DNA of 37,405 nt from Oligoflexia bacterium. GTDB lineage: Bacteria > Bdellovibrionota > Bacteriovoracia > Bacteriovoracales > Bacteriovoracaceae. The notes beneath the pieces were generated by a model. The model was not told the origin of the DNA, did not search any database, and was given only the letters and a program-made list of their open reading frames with translations. A program made the position numbers and the translations under genes. Shown piece after piece: positions 1-8,448 of this stretch; within the stretch, counting starts at the first letter, position 1; the number at the start of each line of letters is the position of its first letter. The stretch covers positions 1-37,405 of the forward strand of contig JADGBS010000014.1 of the NCBI GenBank assembly GCA_015231325.1, in the 5' to 3' direction.

Positions 1-1
1 G

Positions 2-688
2 CTAGCTAGTTATAATGAACACTTTGATGCTGAGTTAGTTAAAAGACTAATTGAGACAGAGAAATTTGAACAAAGCTGTCTGGATAAGAGTGACGAGAAC
101 AGAAGGCTATCGAAAATTGTGGATAACTTAGAAAAATATTTTTCTGTTAAAGAAATAGAGACGTTGAAAAAATATACGTTCAAGATTGAGGACGATCAAG
201 AAGTACGGCCAATTGAAGTTGAGGGCACAGCAGTTAGTCACTCTAACGTGCTAAGAATTACGGTCAAATCGCCACTTAAACACAAAAATTTTAAAATTGA
301 TCACTATTTTTTAGATTCATTGGAATATTCCAATTTGGTCAATATATGGGAAGGAATTGGTAAATATTTCAGCAAGAAATTTTTTGTGGAAAAAGAAAAA
401 AAAGAAGACAGTATGGTTTATGAGTCACTGGGCGCTTTTTCGGAGATGGTGCTTGGTGAAGCAAAAAAAGGATCTTACATCCAACGCTATAAGGGCCTCG
501 GAGAGATGAATCCTGAACAGCTTTGGGAAACTACGATGAATCCTGCCCATAGAACTCTTTTGCAAGTAAGGATTGAAGATGCCAGAAGTGCTGACGATCT
601 CTTCTCTTTACTGATGGGTGATCAGGTTTTACCGAGAAGAGAATTTGTAGAGAACAATGCACTGAATGTGAGAAATTTAGATATTTAA
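2..688 (+). CDS. gyrB: DNA gyrase subunit B, C-terminal part (5' end outside window)
   Basis: Frame open from base 2 into the ORF listed at 119; C-terminal TOPRIM/GyrB motif [36 protein letters not shown]. Confidence 0.95.
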   Translation, partial: LASYNEHFDAELVKRLIETEKFEQSCLDKSDENRRLSKIVDNLEKYFSVKEIETLKKYTFKIEDDQEVRPIEVEGTAVSHSNVLRITVKSPLKHKNFKIDHYFLDSLEYSNLVNIWEGIGKYFSKKFFVEKEKKEDSMVYESLGAFSEMVLGEAKKGSYIQRYKGLGEMNPEQLWETTMNPAHRTLLQVRIEDARSADDLFSLLMGDQVLPRREFVENNALNVRNLDI

Positions 689-725
689 ACACTTACTTTT
701 TCATCGACGTCTTTAGGGATAGAAT

Positions 726-1871
726 ATGAGCAATGGAAATGACAATAATAACGACAATGAAACTAATGATCTAAGTCAGAACGACAAAAATCGTGATTTG
801 GCAAATGATCAGACGGATGATCAAGCAGTTCCTTCAATTTTGATTCAGGAAGAGATGAAGAATTGTTATCTTGATTATGCTATTTCGGTCATTATTGGGA
901 GGGCCCTTCCGGATGTTAGGGATGGATTAAAACCGGTGCACAAGAGAATTCTCTACGCCATGCATCAACTCAATAATTATCACAATCGACCATTCATGAA
1001 GTCCGCCAAAATAGTCGGTAAGGTTATTGCTGAATTTCATCCTCATGGAGATTCTTCCGTTTATGGAACTATGGTAAGGTTGGCCCAAGATTTTTCCATG
1101 CGCTACATATTGATAGAGGGTCAAGGTAACTTTGGTTCCATTGATGGTGATAACGCTGCCGCAATGAGGTATACCGAGGTTAGAATGGCGCGGATGTGCG
1201 AAGAAATGTTGGTTGATATCGATAAGGAGACAGTCGATTGGCGACCTAACTACGATGAATCAATTGAGGAACCGATTGTCCTACCAACGAGGATCCCTAA
1301 CCTATTGATAAACGGATCAACCGGAATTGCAGTAGGAATGGCCACTAACATTCCACCGCATAATCTGAGTGAGGTTATGAGTGGTCTAATGGCACTTATT
1401 GATGATCCAGAGATATCCATTGATAGTTTAACTAAAATAATACCCGGTCCAGATTTTCCAACTGCTGGAACAATTCACGGAGTGGAGGGGATACGGAGCG
1501 CATATAGAACAGGGAAAGGAATTATTCAAATTCGCGCTAAAACTGAAATTGAGAATATTGATAAATCGGGAAGTCGTGAGCGCATAGTTATAACTGAGTT
1601 GCCGTATCAAATCATCAAAGCGAGACTGATCGAAAAGATTGCTTACTTGGTTGGGCATAAAGAGATTGAGGGAATTTCTGATATTCGAGATGAGTCTAAT
1701 CGTCTTGGAATTCGAGTAGTGATTGATCTCAAGCGAGGGGAAGATGCTAATGTGATTCTCAAAAGATTGATGAAGCACACTCAATTACAAATTTCATATG
1801 GAATTATTTTTCTGGCCATTAACAACAATAGACCAAGGTTGATGAATATAAAAGAGTTGTTACAATTATAG
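726..1871 (+). CDS. gyrA: DNA gyrase subunit A, N-terminal fragment (frame break near 1866-1868)
   Basis: [31 protein letters not shown], catalytic Tyr region [15 protein letters not shown]; homology stops at MNIKELLQL* and continues in another frame. Confidence 0.93.
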   Translation: MSNGNDNNNDNETNDLSQNDKNRDLANDQTDDQAVPSILIQEEMKNCYLDYAISVIIGRALPDVRDGLKPVHKRILYAMHQLNNYHNRPFMKSAKIVGKVIAEFHPHGDSSVYGTMVRLAQDFSMRYILIEGQGNFGSIDGDNAAAMRYTEVRMARMCEEMLVDIDKETVDWRPNYDESIEEPIVLPTRIPNLLINGSTGIAVGMATNIPPHNLSEVMSGLMALIDDPEISIDSLTKIIPGPDFPTAGTIHGVEGIRSAYRTGKGIIQIRAKTEIENIDKSGSRERIVITELPYQIIKARLIEKIAYLVGHKEIEGISDIRDESNRLGIRVVIDLKRGEDANVILKRLMKHTQLQISYGIIFLAINNNRPRLMNIKELLQL

Positions 1872-1951
1872 AGCATCGAAGAGAAATCATCGTTAGGAAG
1901 ACAAGATTTGATTTAAAAAAAGCAAAGGAGCGAGCGCACATTTTAGAGGGG

Positions 1952-3502
1952 TTGAAAATTGCGGTTAATAATATTGACGCGGTGATAGCGCTTATCAAAA
2001 AGGCTTCTACGCCGGCCATTGCTAAAGAAGAACTGATCAATGCATATGCCTTGAGTGTCATTCAGGCACAAGCGATCTTGGATATGCGTCTGCAAAGATT
2101 AACAGGACTTGAACAAGAAAAAATCATCCATGAGTACAATGAATTACTTATTGAGATAAAAAGACTGGAGGATATACTGGGGTCTGAAACCTTGGTATCA
2201 AAAATAATTAGAGATGAGTTTATTGAAATAAAAGAAAAATACGGAGATGAAAGAAAAACAAAAATAATTGCCAATTTAGAAGAAATCAATATTGAAGATT
2301 TAATAAAGAAAGAAGAAGTTTTAGTCACGGTTACCCATAAAGGCTATATAAAACGCATGTCGATAAATACGTATCGTGCACAGAGGCGTGGTGGCATGGG
2401 TGTTCGTGGTGCTGAGATAGAGGATGATTTTTATACGGATATTTTTGTGGTTAATACCCACGCGGAAATTCTTTTCTTTACGAGCAAGGGATTTGTTTTT
2501 ACATTGAAGGTTTACGATATACCAGAGGCAGGAAGAACTTCTAAGGGAAAAAACATTGTCAACATATTTCCAATATCAAAAGAAGATTCGATTCGTTCGA
2601 TAATCGCGCTTCCGGATAGCAAGGATTGGGAAAATAAAAGTATCTTGATGGCGACTACAAAAGGGTTAGTGAAAAATACTCTGCTTTCTGCATTCAAAAA
2701 TATTAAATATTCGGGAATAAAAGCAATAGTTCTAGTTGGTGATGATTCTGTGATCGGCGTGAAAATTTTGGACATGAGTAAGGATGAGGATGTTCTGTTG
2801 TTTTCTTCGAATCGTAAAATAATTAGATTTAGCTCCAAACAGTGCCCGACGAAGGGAAGAGTGACTATGGGGCCAAAAGGAATGTATGTTGGGGAGCAAG
2901 AAAATGTAGTTGGGGTTGAGATTGTGGATGCGGTAAGCGATACAGTTGAGCTTCTTTCAATATCGGAATATGGTTATGGTAAGAGAACTAACTCTTCGGA
3001 GTATCGAAGAACAGGTAGAGGAGGAAAGGGGATACTTGCTGGAAAAGAAAGCGATAAAACTGGGCATATCGTAAAGATAATGTCAGTGAATGATAAGGAT
3101 CAACTGATGATCATTACGGATAGTGGGCAAGTGATAAGAATTAATGTTAGCTCAATTTCGTTGCTTAGCAGAAATACCTACGGAGTGTCATTGATAAAAA
3201 CCAGAGGAAAAGAACGAGTCGTTTCCATGGAGAAATTTGTTGATCCTGATAACACAGATATAGATGGAGAAAACAAAAGTGAACTCACAATACCAGATGC
3301 AGGAGCAGGTGTAAAAGACCATGGAGAAATCGATTTAAAAGGGAACAATGAGGGGACTGTCCTCGATTCAGATTTGTCTGAGGTTATGGATTTGGTAAAA
3401 AGGGGTTACAGTGATGCTGAGGAAGATATCGATTCTGCCGCCGGCACAGAAAGTGACAACGATTCGAAAGATTCGAAGGAAAATTTTGAGGAAGAAGATT
3501 GA
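1952..3502 (+). CDS. gyrA: DNA gyrase subunit A, C-terminal fragment (frame open from ~1832; homology resumes at 1868 with [35 protein letters not shown])
   Basis: AQAILDMRLQRLTGLEQEKI, GyrA-box-like QRRGGMGVRG, beta-propeller C-terminal domain with acidic tail. Confidence 0.92.
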   Translation: MKIAVNNIDAVIALIKKASTPAIAKEELINAYALSVIQAQAILDMRLQRLTGLEQEKIIHEYNELLIEIKRLEDILGSETLVSKIIRDEFIEIKEKYGDERKTKIIANLEEINIEDLIKKEEVLVTVTHKGYIKRMSINTYRAQRRGGMGVRGAEIEDDFYTDIFVVNTHAEILFFTSKGFVFTLKVYDIPEAGRTSKGKNIVNIFPISKEDSIRSIIALPDSKDWENKSILMATTKGLVKNTLLSAFKNIKYSGIKAIVLVGDDSVIGVKILDMSKDEDVLLFSSNRKIIRFSSKQCPTKGRVTMGPKGMYVGEQENVVGVEIVDAVSDTVELLSISEYGYGKRTNSSEYRRTGRGGKGILAGKESDKTGHIVKIMSVNDKDQLMIITDSGQVIRINVSSISLLSRNTYGVSLIKTRGKERVVSMEKFVDPDNTDIDGENKSELTIPDAGAGVKDHGEIDLKGNNEGTVLDSDLSEVMDLVKRGYSDAEEDIDSAAGTESDNDSKDSKENFEEED

Positions 3503-4298
3503 TGGACTTTGTATTAGGTTGGTTGGACTGGGCCTCTTTGTTGTCTTGGTCGTCTTGAGTTCATGCAATTTTATGCCGGATCTTCATGAAGAAATATTTA
3601 TTGCACAGAAAAGTGCAAGGGATGAGAATTACCAGCGATCAATCAAGCTCTATGAGGATTTGTTGAGAAAAAATCCGCCCATAAAGATTAAGGAAAAAAT
3701 ATTTTTTAGACTTAGCGAATTATACGCATTTCATGTTGGTGATAATTTGAAGGCAGTACGGTATCTCGAACAACTAAGAAAAGAAACTGAGGACCCTGCA
3801 TGGTTGGTAAAGGTAGAGGAACGGCTAGGAGAGATACGTTTTGTTCAATTAAAAGATTTCAAAAAAGCTAAAGATAACTACACTAATCTTGTGAATTTCA
3901 GACCTAAATTGGAGCGCAACGATTTTTATGAATTTAGACTTGCTCAAGCATATCTAGAGAGTGGGGATCTTCAAGGGTCTTTGAAAATTTTTCGAAAAAT
4001 TGTCGATGAAAAAAATCACCAATATAGTTTGGATGCGCTTTATTTTATAGGATTGGCCTATTTTCAGATTGCTAATTGGGACCAAGCATTGTTTTTTTGG
4101 CAAGATTATGTTGCTAAAGAAAAAAGTAGAGAAAAAATAGCAGAAGTGAAATTTTTTATGGGTAATATTTATGAGACTAAAGAGAAATTTGATTTAGCGT
4201 ATGAGACGTACTACTCGATAATAGGAGATTACCCTAATACCGATGTACTGAAATCTAGAATAAAATCGTTGGTGGATAGGGTTCAAAAAAAGAGTTAG
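3486..4298 (+). CDS. Tetratricopeptide-like outer-membrane lipoprotein
   Basis: Probable TTG start at 3486 (overlaps the gyrA end); lipobox VLSSC after a hydrophobic segment; repeated helical segments typical of TPR proteins (SIKLYEDLLRKNP, LAQAYLESGDLQGSLKIFRKI). Confidence 0.65.
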   Translation: MRKKIDGLCIRLVGLGLFVVLVVLSSCNFMPDLHEEIFIAQKSARDENYQRSIKLYEDLLRKNPPIKIKEKIFFRLSELYAFHVGDNLKAVRYLEQLRKETEDPAWLVKVEERLGEIRFVQLKDFKKAKDNYTNLVNFRPKLERNDFYEFRLAQAYLESGDLQGSLKIFRKIVDEKNHQYSLDALYFIGLAYFQIANWDQALFFWQDYVAKEKSREKIAEVKFFMGNIYETKEKFDLAYETYYSIIGDYPNTDVLKSRIKSLVDRVQKKS

Positions 4299-4343
4299 TA
4301 GTTAATAGCTAAGTTGAAAGTTAATTGGAAACTGGGATGAGGA

Positions 4344-4565
4344 ATGGACTTACTCCGCAATTCAGAAAGCGATAGAAAAAAGTGGTTGTTGATACTGTCT
4401 TTAGCTTTTGCATTGCCCTCGATGTTAATTGCGGTGTTTTACTTGTGCTACTACCTTTATCAGAAGGGCGTGATTCCCGTTTATTGGATTGTAATAGCGT
4501 TGGCCTTTTTATTTTTTGATTTTACTTTTCTCGTCGTTTTTTTGTTAAAAAAGTCCAAAAATTAG
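4344..4565 (+). CDS. Small two-TM protein, probable AtpZ-like ATP synthase-associated protein
   Basis: 73 aa, two hydrophobic segments, directly upstream of an AtpI-like ORF and atpB. Confidence 0.4.
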   Translation: MDLLRNSESDRKKWLLILSLAFALPSMLIAVFYLCYYLYQKGVIPVYWIVIALAFLFFDFTFLVVFLLKKSKN

Positions 4566-4579
4566 GTCATGGTGGTTCA

Positions 4580-5011
4580 ATGCAGTTTTTTAATTTGAAA
4601 AAATATTTTTTTTTGACTCTGCCATTTTTTTTGTTACTAAATGTACTGTCACGGATAGTATTTGATCAGAACATGCGGTTTTTAGAGGCAATAACGCTAG
4701 TTTTTGTTTCTGTTTTGCTTAGTCAAATAGTTCACTGTTTCCTTGTGAAAAAACGATTATGTATAATGAAGGACTATGTTGAGTATATTGAGTATGTTGA
4801 AAAAGTTGGTCTCGACAGTAATAAGAAATTGCTAAGTAAAAATAATGAATTTAAAATGAGATTAATGGAGCTCTTTAGGGTTGGACTATTGTTATTAACA
4901 TTAATTATTGGTTTTTCTTTGCTGAAAGAACAAAGGCAAGTCGTAATGGTGTTGGCAATGTACGTAATGCAACTGATTGCATTAGTTTTTTCGATTGAGA
5001 AGAAGGCGTAA
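4580..5011 (+). CDS. Membrane protein, probable AtpI-like ATP synthase accessory protein
   Basis: 143 aa with four hydrophobic segments immediately 5' of atpB; position-based. Confidence 0.4.
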   Translation: MQFFNLKKYFFLTLPFFLLLNVLSRIVFDQNMRFLEAITLVFVSVLLSQIVHCFLVKKRLCIMKDYVEYIEYVEKVGLDSNKKLLSKNNEFKMRLMELFRVGLLLLTLIIGFSLLKEQRQVVMVLAMYVMQLIALVFSIEKKA

Positions 5012-5014
5012 ACA

Positions 5015-5845
5015 ATGGCGATTTTGTCTAAAAATTCTTCATTTAAAATGTTTTTTGCCCTAGTACATCTGGTGTTTTCTGTTATTTGTATGACAGTTTT
5101 TACTGATGATTTATTTGCCAGTGAATTTTCTTTTTTTTCACTAATAGTAGAACATGTTAGGATTCCTGAACATACGCTAGCACTAGGTTTTGTTGCTATT
5201 ATAATAATTGTGTTGAGCGCACTTTACAGGATCAAACTATCATCTGTCAAAAACAAAGTAATCCCTGACCAGGGGCTGACTTTACGGAATACGATCGAGG
5301 TTTTCGGAGAATTTTTATATGAAAAATGTGTATCCATTATTGGCGAAAAAGATGGTCCCAAGCACTTTCCTTTTGTTTTAGCAATATTCATGATTATATT
5401 GTTTAGCAATTTACTAGGGTTAATCCCTGGTTTTTTACCCCCCACTTCAAATTTCAATACTACGTTTGCCCTGGGGTTGTTATCTTTTTGTTACTATACT
5501 TTTTATGGCATGAAGACGCATGGTGTGATTAATTATTTCAAGCATTTTATGGGCCCATTGTGGTACATGGCAGTGTTGTTATTTCCTATTGAACTAGTTT
5601 CTGATGTTATAAGGCCACTTACGTTGGGCGTCCGTCTTTATGGTAATTTGTTTGGAGACCATTTGGTGCTTGGATTGTTTACCCAACTCGTACCTCTAGT
5701 GGTACCGGTTATATTCCTGTTTTTTGGTTTACTGGTAAGTTTTGTTCAAACTTTTGTTTTTTGTGTTTTGACAATGGTTTATATATCCCTGGCGGTTAGT
5801 TCTCATCATGAAGAGGAAGATTCTAATCATGCACACGAGAATTGA
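5015..5845 (+). CDS. atpB: F0F1 ATP synthase subunit a
   Basis: LIPGFLPPTSNFNTTFALGL, ELVSDVIRPLTLGVRLYGNLFGDHLVL motif with the conserved Arg. Confidence 0.95.
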   Translation: MAILSKNSSFKMFFALVHLVFSVICMTVFTDDLFASEFSFFSLIVEHVRIPEHTLALGFVAIIIIVLSALYRIKLSSVKNKVIPDQGLTLRNTIEVFGEFLYEKCVSIIGEKDGPKHFPFVLAIFMIILFSNLLGLIPGFLPPTSNFNTTFALGLLSFCYYTFYGMKTHGVINYFKHFMGPLWYMAVLLFPIELVSDVIRPLTLGVRLYGNLFGDHLVLGLFTQLVPLVVPVIFLFFGLLVSFVQTFVFCVLTMVYISLAVSSHHEEEDSNHAHEN

Positions 5846-5887
5846 TTCAGTCTAATCGGTTTTTGCAAAGGAGAAAGGGTTTTAACG

Positions 5888-6244
5888 ATGAAAAAGATCA
5901 TTTATTTGTTACTTTCTGTGATTTCTCTTTTGGTGTTGGCAGCAGTTGCTTGGGCCAGCACCAGTGCTGGTGGTGACGCGGGTGCTGTTGCTACAGCAGC
6001 GGCCGCATCGGCAGGTAGCATACTTAGTGATAAGGCCGTTCTTGGTTTGGGAGGGGTACTTGGGGTTGGAATCGCCGCGGCCGGAGGTGGTATAGGACAA
6101 GGGTTAATAGGTTCCCGGGCAATGGAAGGAATATCTAGAAATCCTAGCGCATTGGATAAAATTTTTACTCCGATGATTTTAACTATAGCGTTTGTAGAAT
6201 CGCTGGTTATTTTTACCATTGTCAGCATTTTCTTAGTACGCTAA
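5888..6244 (+). CDS. atpE: F0F1 ATP synthase subunit c, with N-terminal signal-like extension
   Basis: [23 protein letters not shown] loop and FVESLVIF carboxylate helix. Confidence 0.93.
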   Translation: MKKIIYLLLSVISLLVLAAVAWASTSAGGDAGAVATAAAASAGSILSDKAVLGLGGVLGVGIAAAGGGIGQGLIGSRAMEGISRNPSALDKIFTPMILTIAFVESLVIFTIVSIFLVR

Positions 6245-6359
6245 TTAATTACGCTAGCTAGAATTAAATTTGGTTTAGTCTGTTCTTGTCTGATTTAGTC
6301 TGGTTTAATCTAATATAGTGTACAGTCTATTGAGTTCGCGAGCGAACGGAGTCCGTGCT

Positions 6360-7001
6360 ATGACCTTGGATTATGCTTTAACAGTATTTATTACTATTAT
6401 TACAATAGTTGACCCAATCGGGATGGTTCCTGTGTACATACCGATTGCGAATCGTTTTCCTGTATCAAAGCATACTAAAATTATTTTAATGTCGACCACT
6501 ATTGCGTTGATCATATCCACGATATTCTTATTTATTGGAAAGCACTTGTTCAAATATTTGCAAATAAACTACAACGCAATCTATATTGTTGGTGGAATAT
6601 TATTATTTATGACAGGATTGGACATGATCAACGCTCGGCCAAGGAGAACTAGAAGCTCTCCTGAAGAGGAAGAGGAGGCGTTGACGCTTAAGGATGTGTC
6701 GGTATTTCCTCTTGCCATTCCCATGCTGTCAGGGCCAGGAATTTTGGCCACCACAATTATGTTTAGCTCACGTTTTGATAGTGCCATGAACTATTTGATT
6801 ATTTTTATATCACTAGTCATATCTTTCGCTATTACAGGATTACTGATGTACTTCTCTTCAGCACTCATCAAAATTTTGGGACAAACTGGAATAAATGTTA
6901 TGGACAGAATAATGGGAATAATCCTATGCTCGCTGGCCGTACAATTCGTACTTAACGCTTTGAGTAATACATTTCTAAGTGGAGGTGGGGTACATCCTTA
7001 A
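6360..7001 (+). CDS. MarC family integral membrane protein
   Basis: DPIGMVPVYIPI, AIPMLSGPGILATTI and GxNVMDRIMGIILCSLAVQFVLNAL motifs typical of MarC. Confidence 0.88.
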   Translation: MTLDYALTVFITIITIVDPIGMVPVYIPIANRFPVSKHTKIILMSTTIALIISTIFLFIGKHLFKYLQINYNAIYIVGGILLFMTGLDMINARPRRTRSSPEEEEEALTLKDVSVFPLAIPMLSGPGILATTIMFSSRFDSAMNYLIIFISLVISFAITGLLMYFSSALIKILGQTGINVMDRIMGIILCSLAVQFVLNALSNTFLSGGGVHP

Positions 7002-7029
7002 TGCGTGGTAACCTTTTTTTACATTATTT

Positions 7030-7587
7030 TTACATTATTGTGTAAAGTGCGTTTTTGTTTTTTAATGACAATAATATCTGGGTAGTTTCGTAGGAGATAA
7101 AAGGACTGTTGTCGTAGATATCTTTTATCAGGCCAAAGTCGGATATTATACAAAGTAGGTCAAATTCGGAAGGGGTGATTTTTTCTCCATTCCAAATGAA
7201 ATCTTTAGTGATTGCTAGGCGTTGATCCATGGGCGGCCTTTTTTTTAAGTCCTCCTCTATTTCATAAAGATGTTTGCTCAAAAAATCGATAATAGTGCTA
7301 GAGCAAGTAGAATTTTTGCCCAATTCTTCGCCAATATTACGAGAAATATTATCAATCAACTCAGGCTCTATAGCGTAGGTTAAGTTATTGTGTTCAACTT
7401 CCGCTAAAAGGGTTTGAATAAGAGCATTGATCCCTAAGTAATTGCAAAACTTTGCATAGATCAGTTCACCATTACTGAAAAGTATGGTGCCTAGCAGTAA
7501 AGAATCATTTTTTGAAATGACATTAATCCTTCCCGTAAACTGAAAAGAGATTTGTTCATCTAGTAAATTCAAAAAATAGTTTTTCAT
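7030..7587 (-). CDS. DUF4388/PatA-like N-terminal domain protein
   Basis: FTGRINVISKNDSLLLGTILFSNGELIYAKFCNYLGINALIQTL resembles DUF4388. Confidence 0.5.
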   Translation of the reverse strand: MKNYFLNLLDEQISFQFTGRINVISKNDSLLLGTILFSNGELIYAKFCNYLGINALIQTLLAEVEHNNLTYAIEPELIDNISRNIGEELGKNSTCSSTIIDFLSKHLYEIEEDLKKRPPMDQRLAITKDFIWNGEKITPSEFDLLCIISDFGLIKDIYDNSPFISYETTQILLSLKNKNALYTIM

Positions 7588-7633
7588 AACAGTAACTGAT
7601 TATACTTGACGGTTATAATTAATATGCACATCC

Positions 7634-7670
7634 AGTAATTGCCCCATTCAATCGCTTTATGGCAATTACT
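7634..7670. promoter_or_regulatory. Perfect 10-bp inverted repeat (AGTAATTGCC-N17-GGCAATTACT) in a divergent intergenic region
   Basis: Read directly from sequence; lies between divergent genes starting at 7587(-) and 7885(+). Confidence 0.4.
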
Positions 7671-7884
7671 TATAGTATAGTTTAATTAAAGCAGGTAGGT
7701 CATGTTAAAAAACGAAATAAAAAAATATTTAAGATACAAAAATTAAAAATACAAATATTTGTAAAGTGAGTAAAAATAATTGTAGAATTGAAATATGGTT
7801 TGGAATGTGCAGGGGCCACGGAGGGCCAACTTCAAGTAGTTTACCAGAGCTTGTGTTCAAGCAAATATTTAGGGAGGAGCAACT

Positions 7885-8448
7885 GTGTGGTATAAAAGAT
7901 CGATTTACTTGATAAATCCAAAATTCCAACTAAGACTTTGTTTTTTTATTTCATCCTTAGTTTTCATATTGAGTTTAATTTATCCATTAACGATTTATGA
8001 ACTTTTTAGAAATTTGACAGTCCAAATTGGAAATAATTCTCCATCTATAGCGCAGGCGTTTGCAAATAATAAATTGAATTTGATAGCGATTTTAGCGGTA
8101 TATCAATTATCTTTTATTGCAGTTGTGTTCATGGTCTGTATTTTTCAAGGACATAAAATCGCTGGACCAATGTACAAAGTAAAGAAATCATTGAGTGAAA
8201 TAATAGAAGGAAAACCAATCCCATTAATTGTTTTTAGAAAAGATGATCATTTTCTGGAGATTGCTAATGTATTAAACGAAGTATTTATTAAGATAAAGAA
8301 TGATCATAATAAAGATTTTGCATATATCAGTGAGATAAATTCTTATATAAGAAATTTGTTGTTTGTTATTCCAGATGATAAAAAAGTAGTTTTACAAGAG
8401 ATTATAAACAAACTTGATGAAATTCAAAATCGTTTCAAGCAAATTTAA
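7885..8448 (+). CDS. Membrane protein with two TM segments and a HAMP-like cytoplasmic region
   Basis: TM - periplasmic - TM, then HKIAGPMYKVKKSLSEIIEGKPIPLIVFRKDDHFLEIANVLNEVFIKIK; GTG start with AGGGAGGAGC Shine-Dalgarno. Confidence 0.6.
   Translation: MWYKRSIYLINPKFQLRLCFFISSLVFILSLIYPLTIYELFRNLTVQIGNNSPSIAQAFANNKLNLIAILAVYQLSFIAVVFMVCIFQGHKIAGPMYKVKKSLSEIIEGKPIPLIVFRKDDHFLEIANVLNEVFIKIKNDHNKDFAYISEINSYIRNLLFVIPDDKKVVLQEIINKLDEIQNRFKQI

Noticed and set aside
1832-1871. Classic programmed -1 ribosomal frameshift in gyrA (and likewise in slt and lon)
   Set aside because: No slippery heptamer in the right frame at any of the three sites, and P-site re-pairing after a -1 slip is poor; residues also appear to be missing in gyrA and lon, which favours deletion or assembly error.
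5902-6228. Antisense ORFs opposite atpE and other core genes (e.g. 1428..1784, 2062..2328, 28187..28687, 34264..34575, 34759..35205)
   Set aside because: Lie opposite well-conserved genes, have no recognisable motifs, and are expected by-products of codon usage.
7001-7060. Terminator between marC and the convergent DUF4388 gene
   Set aside because: AT-rich direct repeats (ttttacatta x2) and only a 5-bp TTACA/TGTAA stem; too weak to call.
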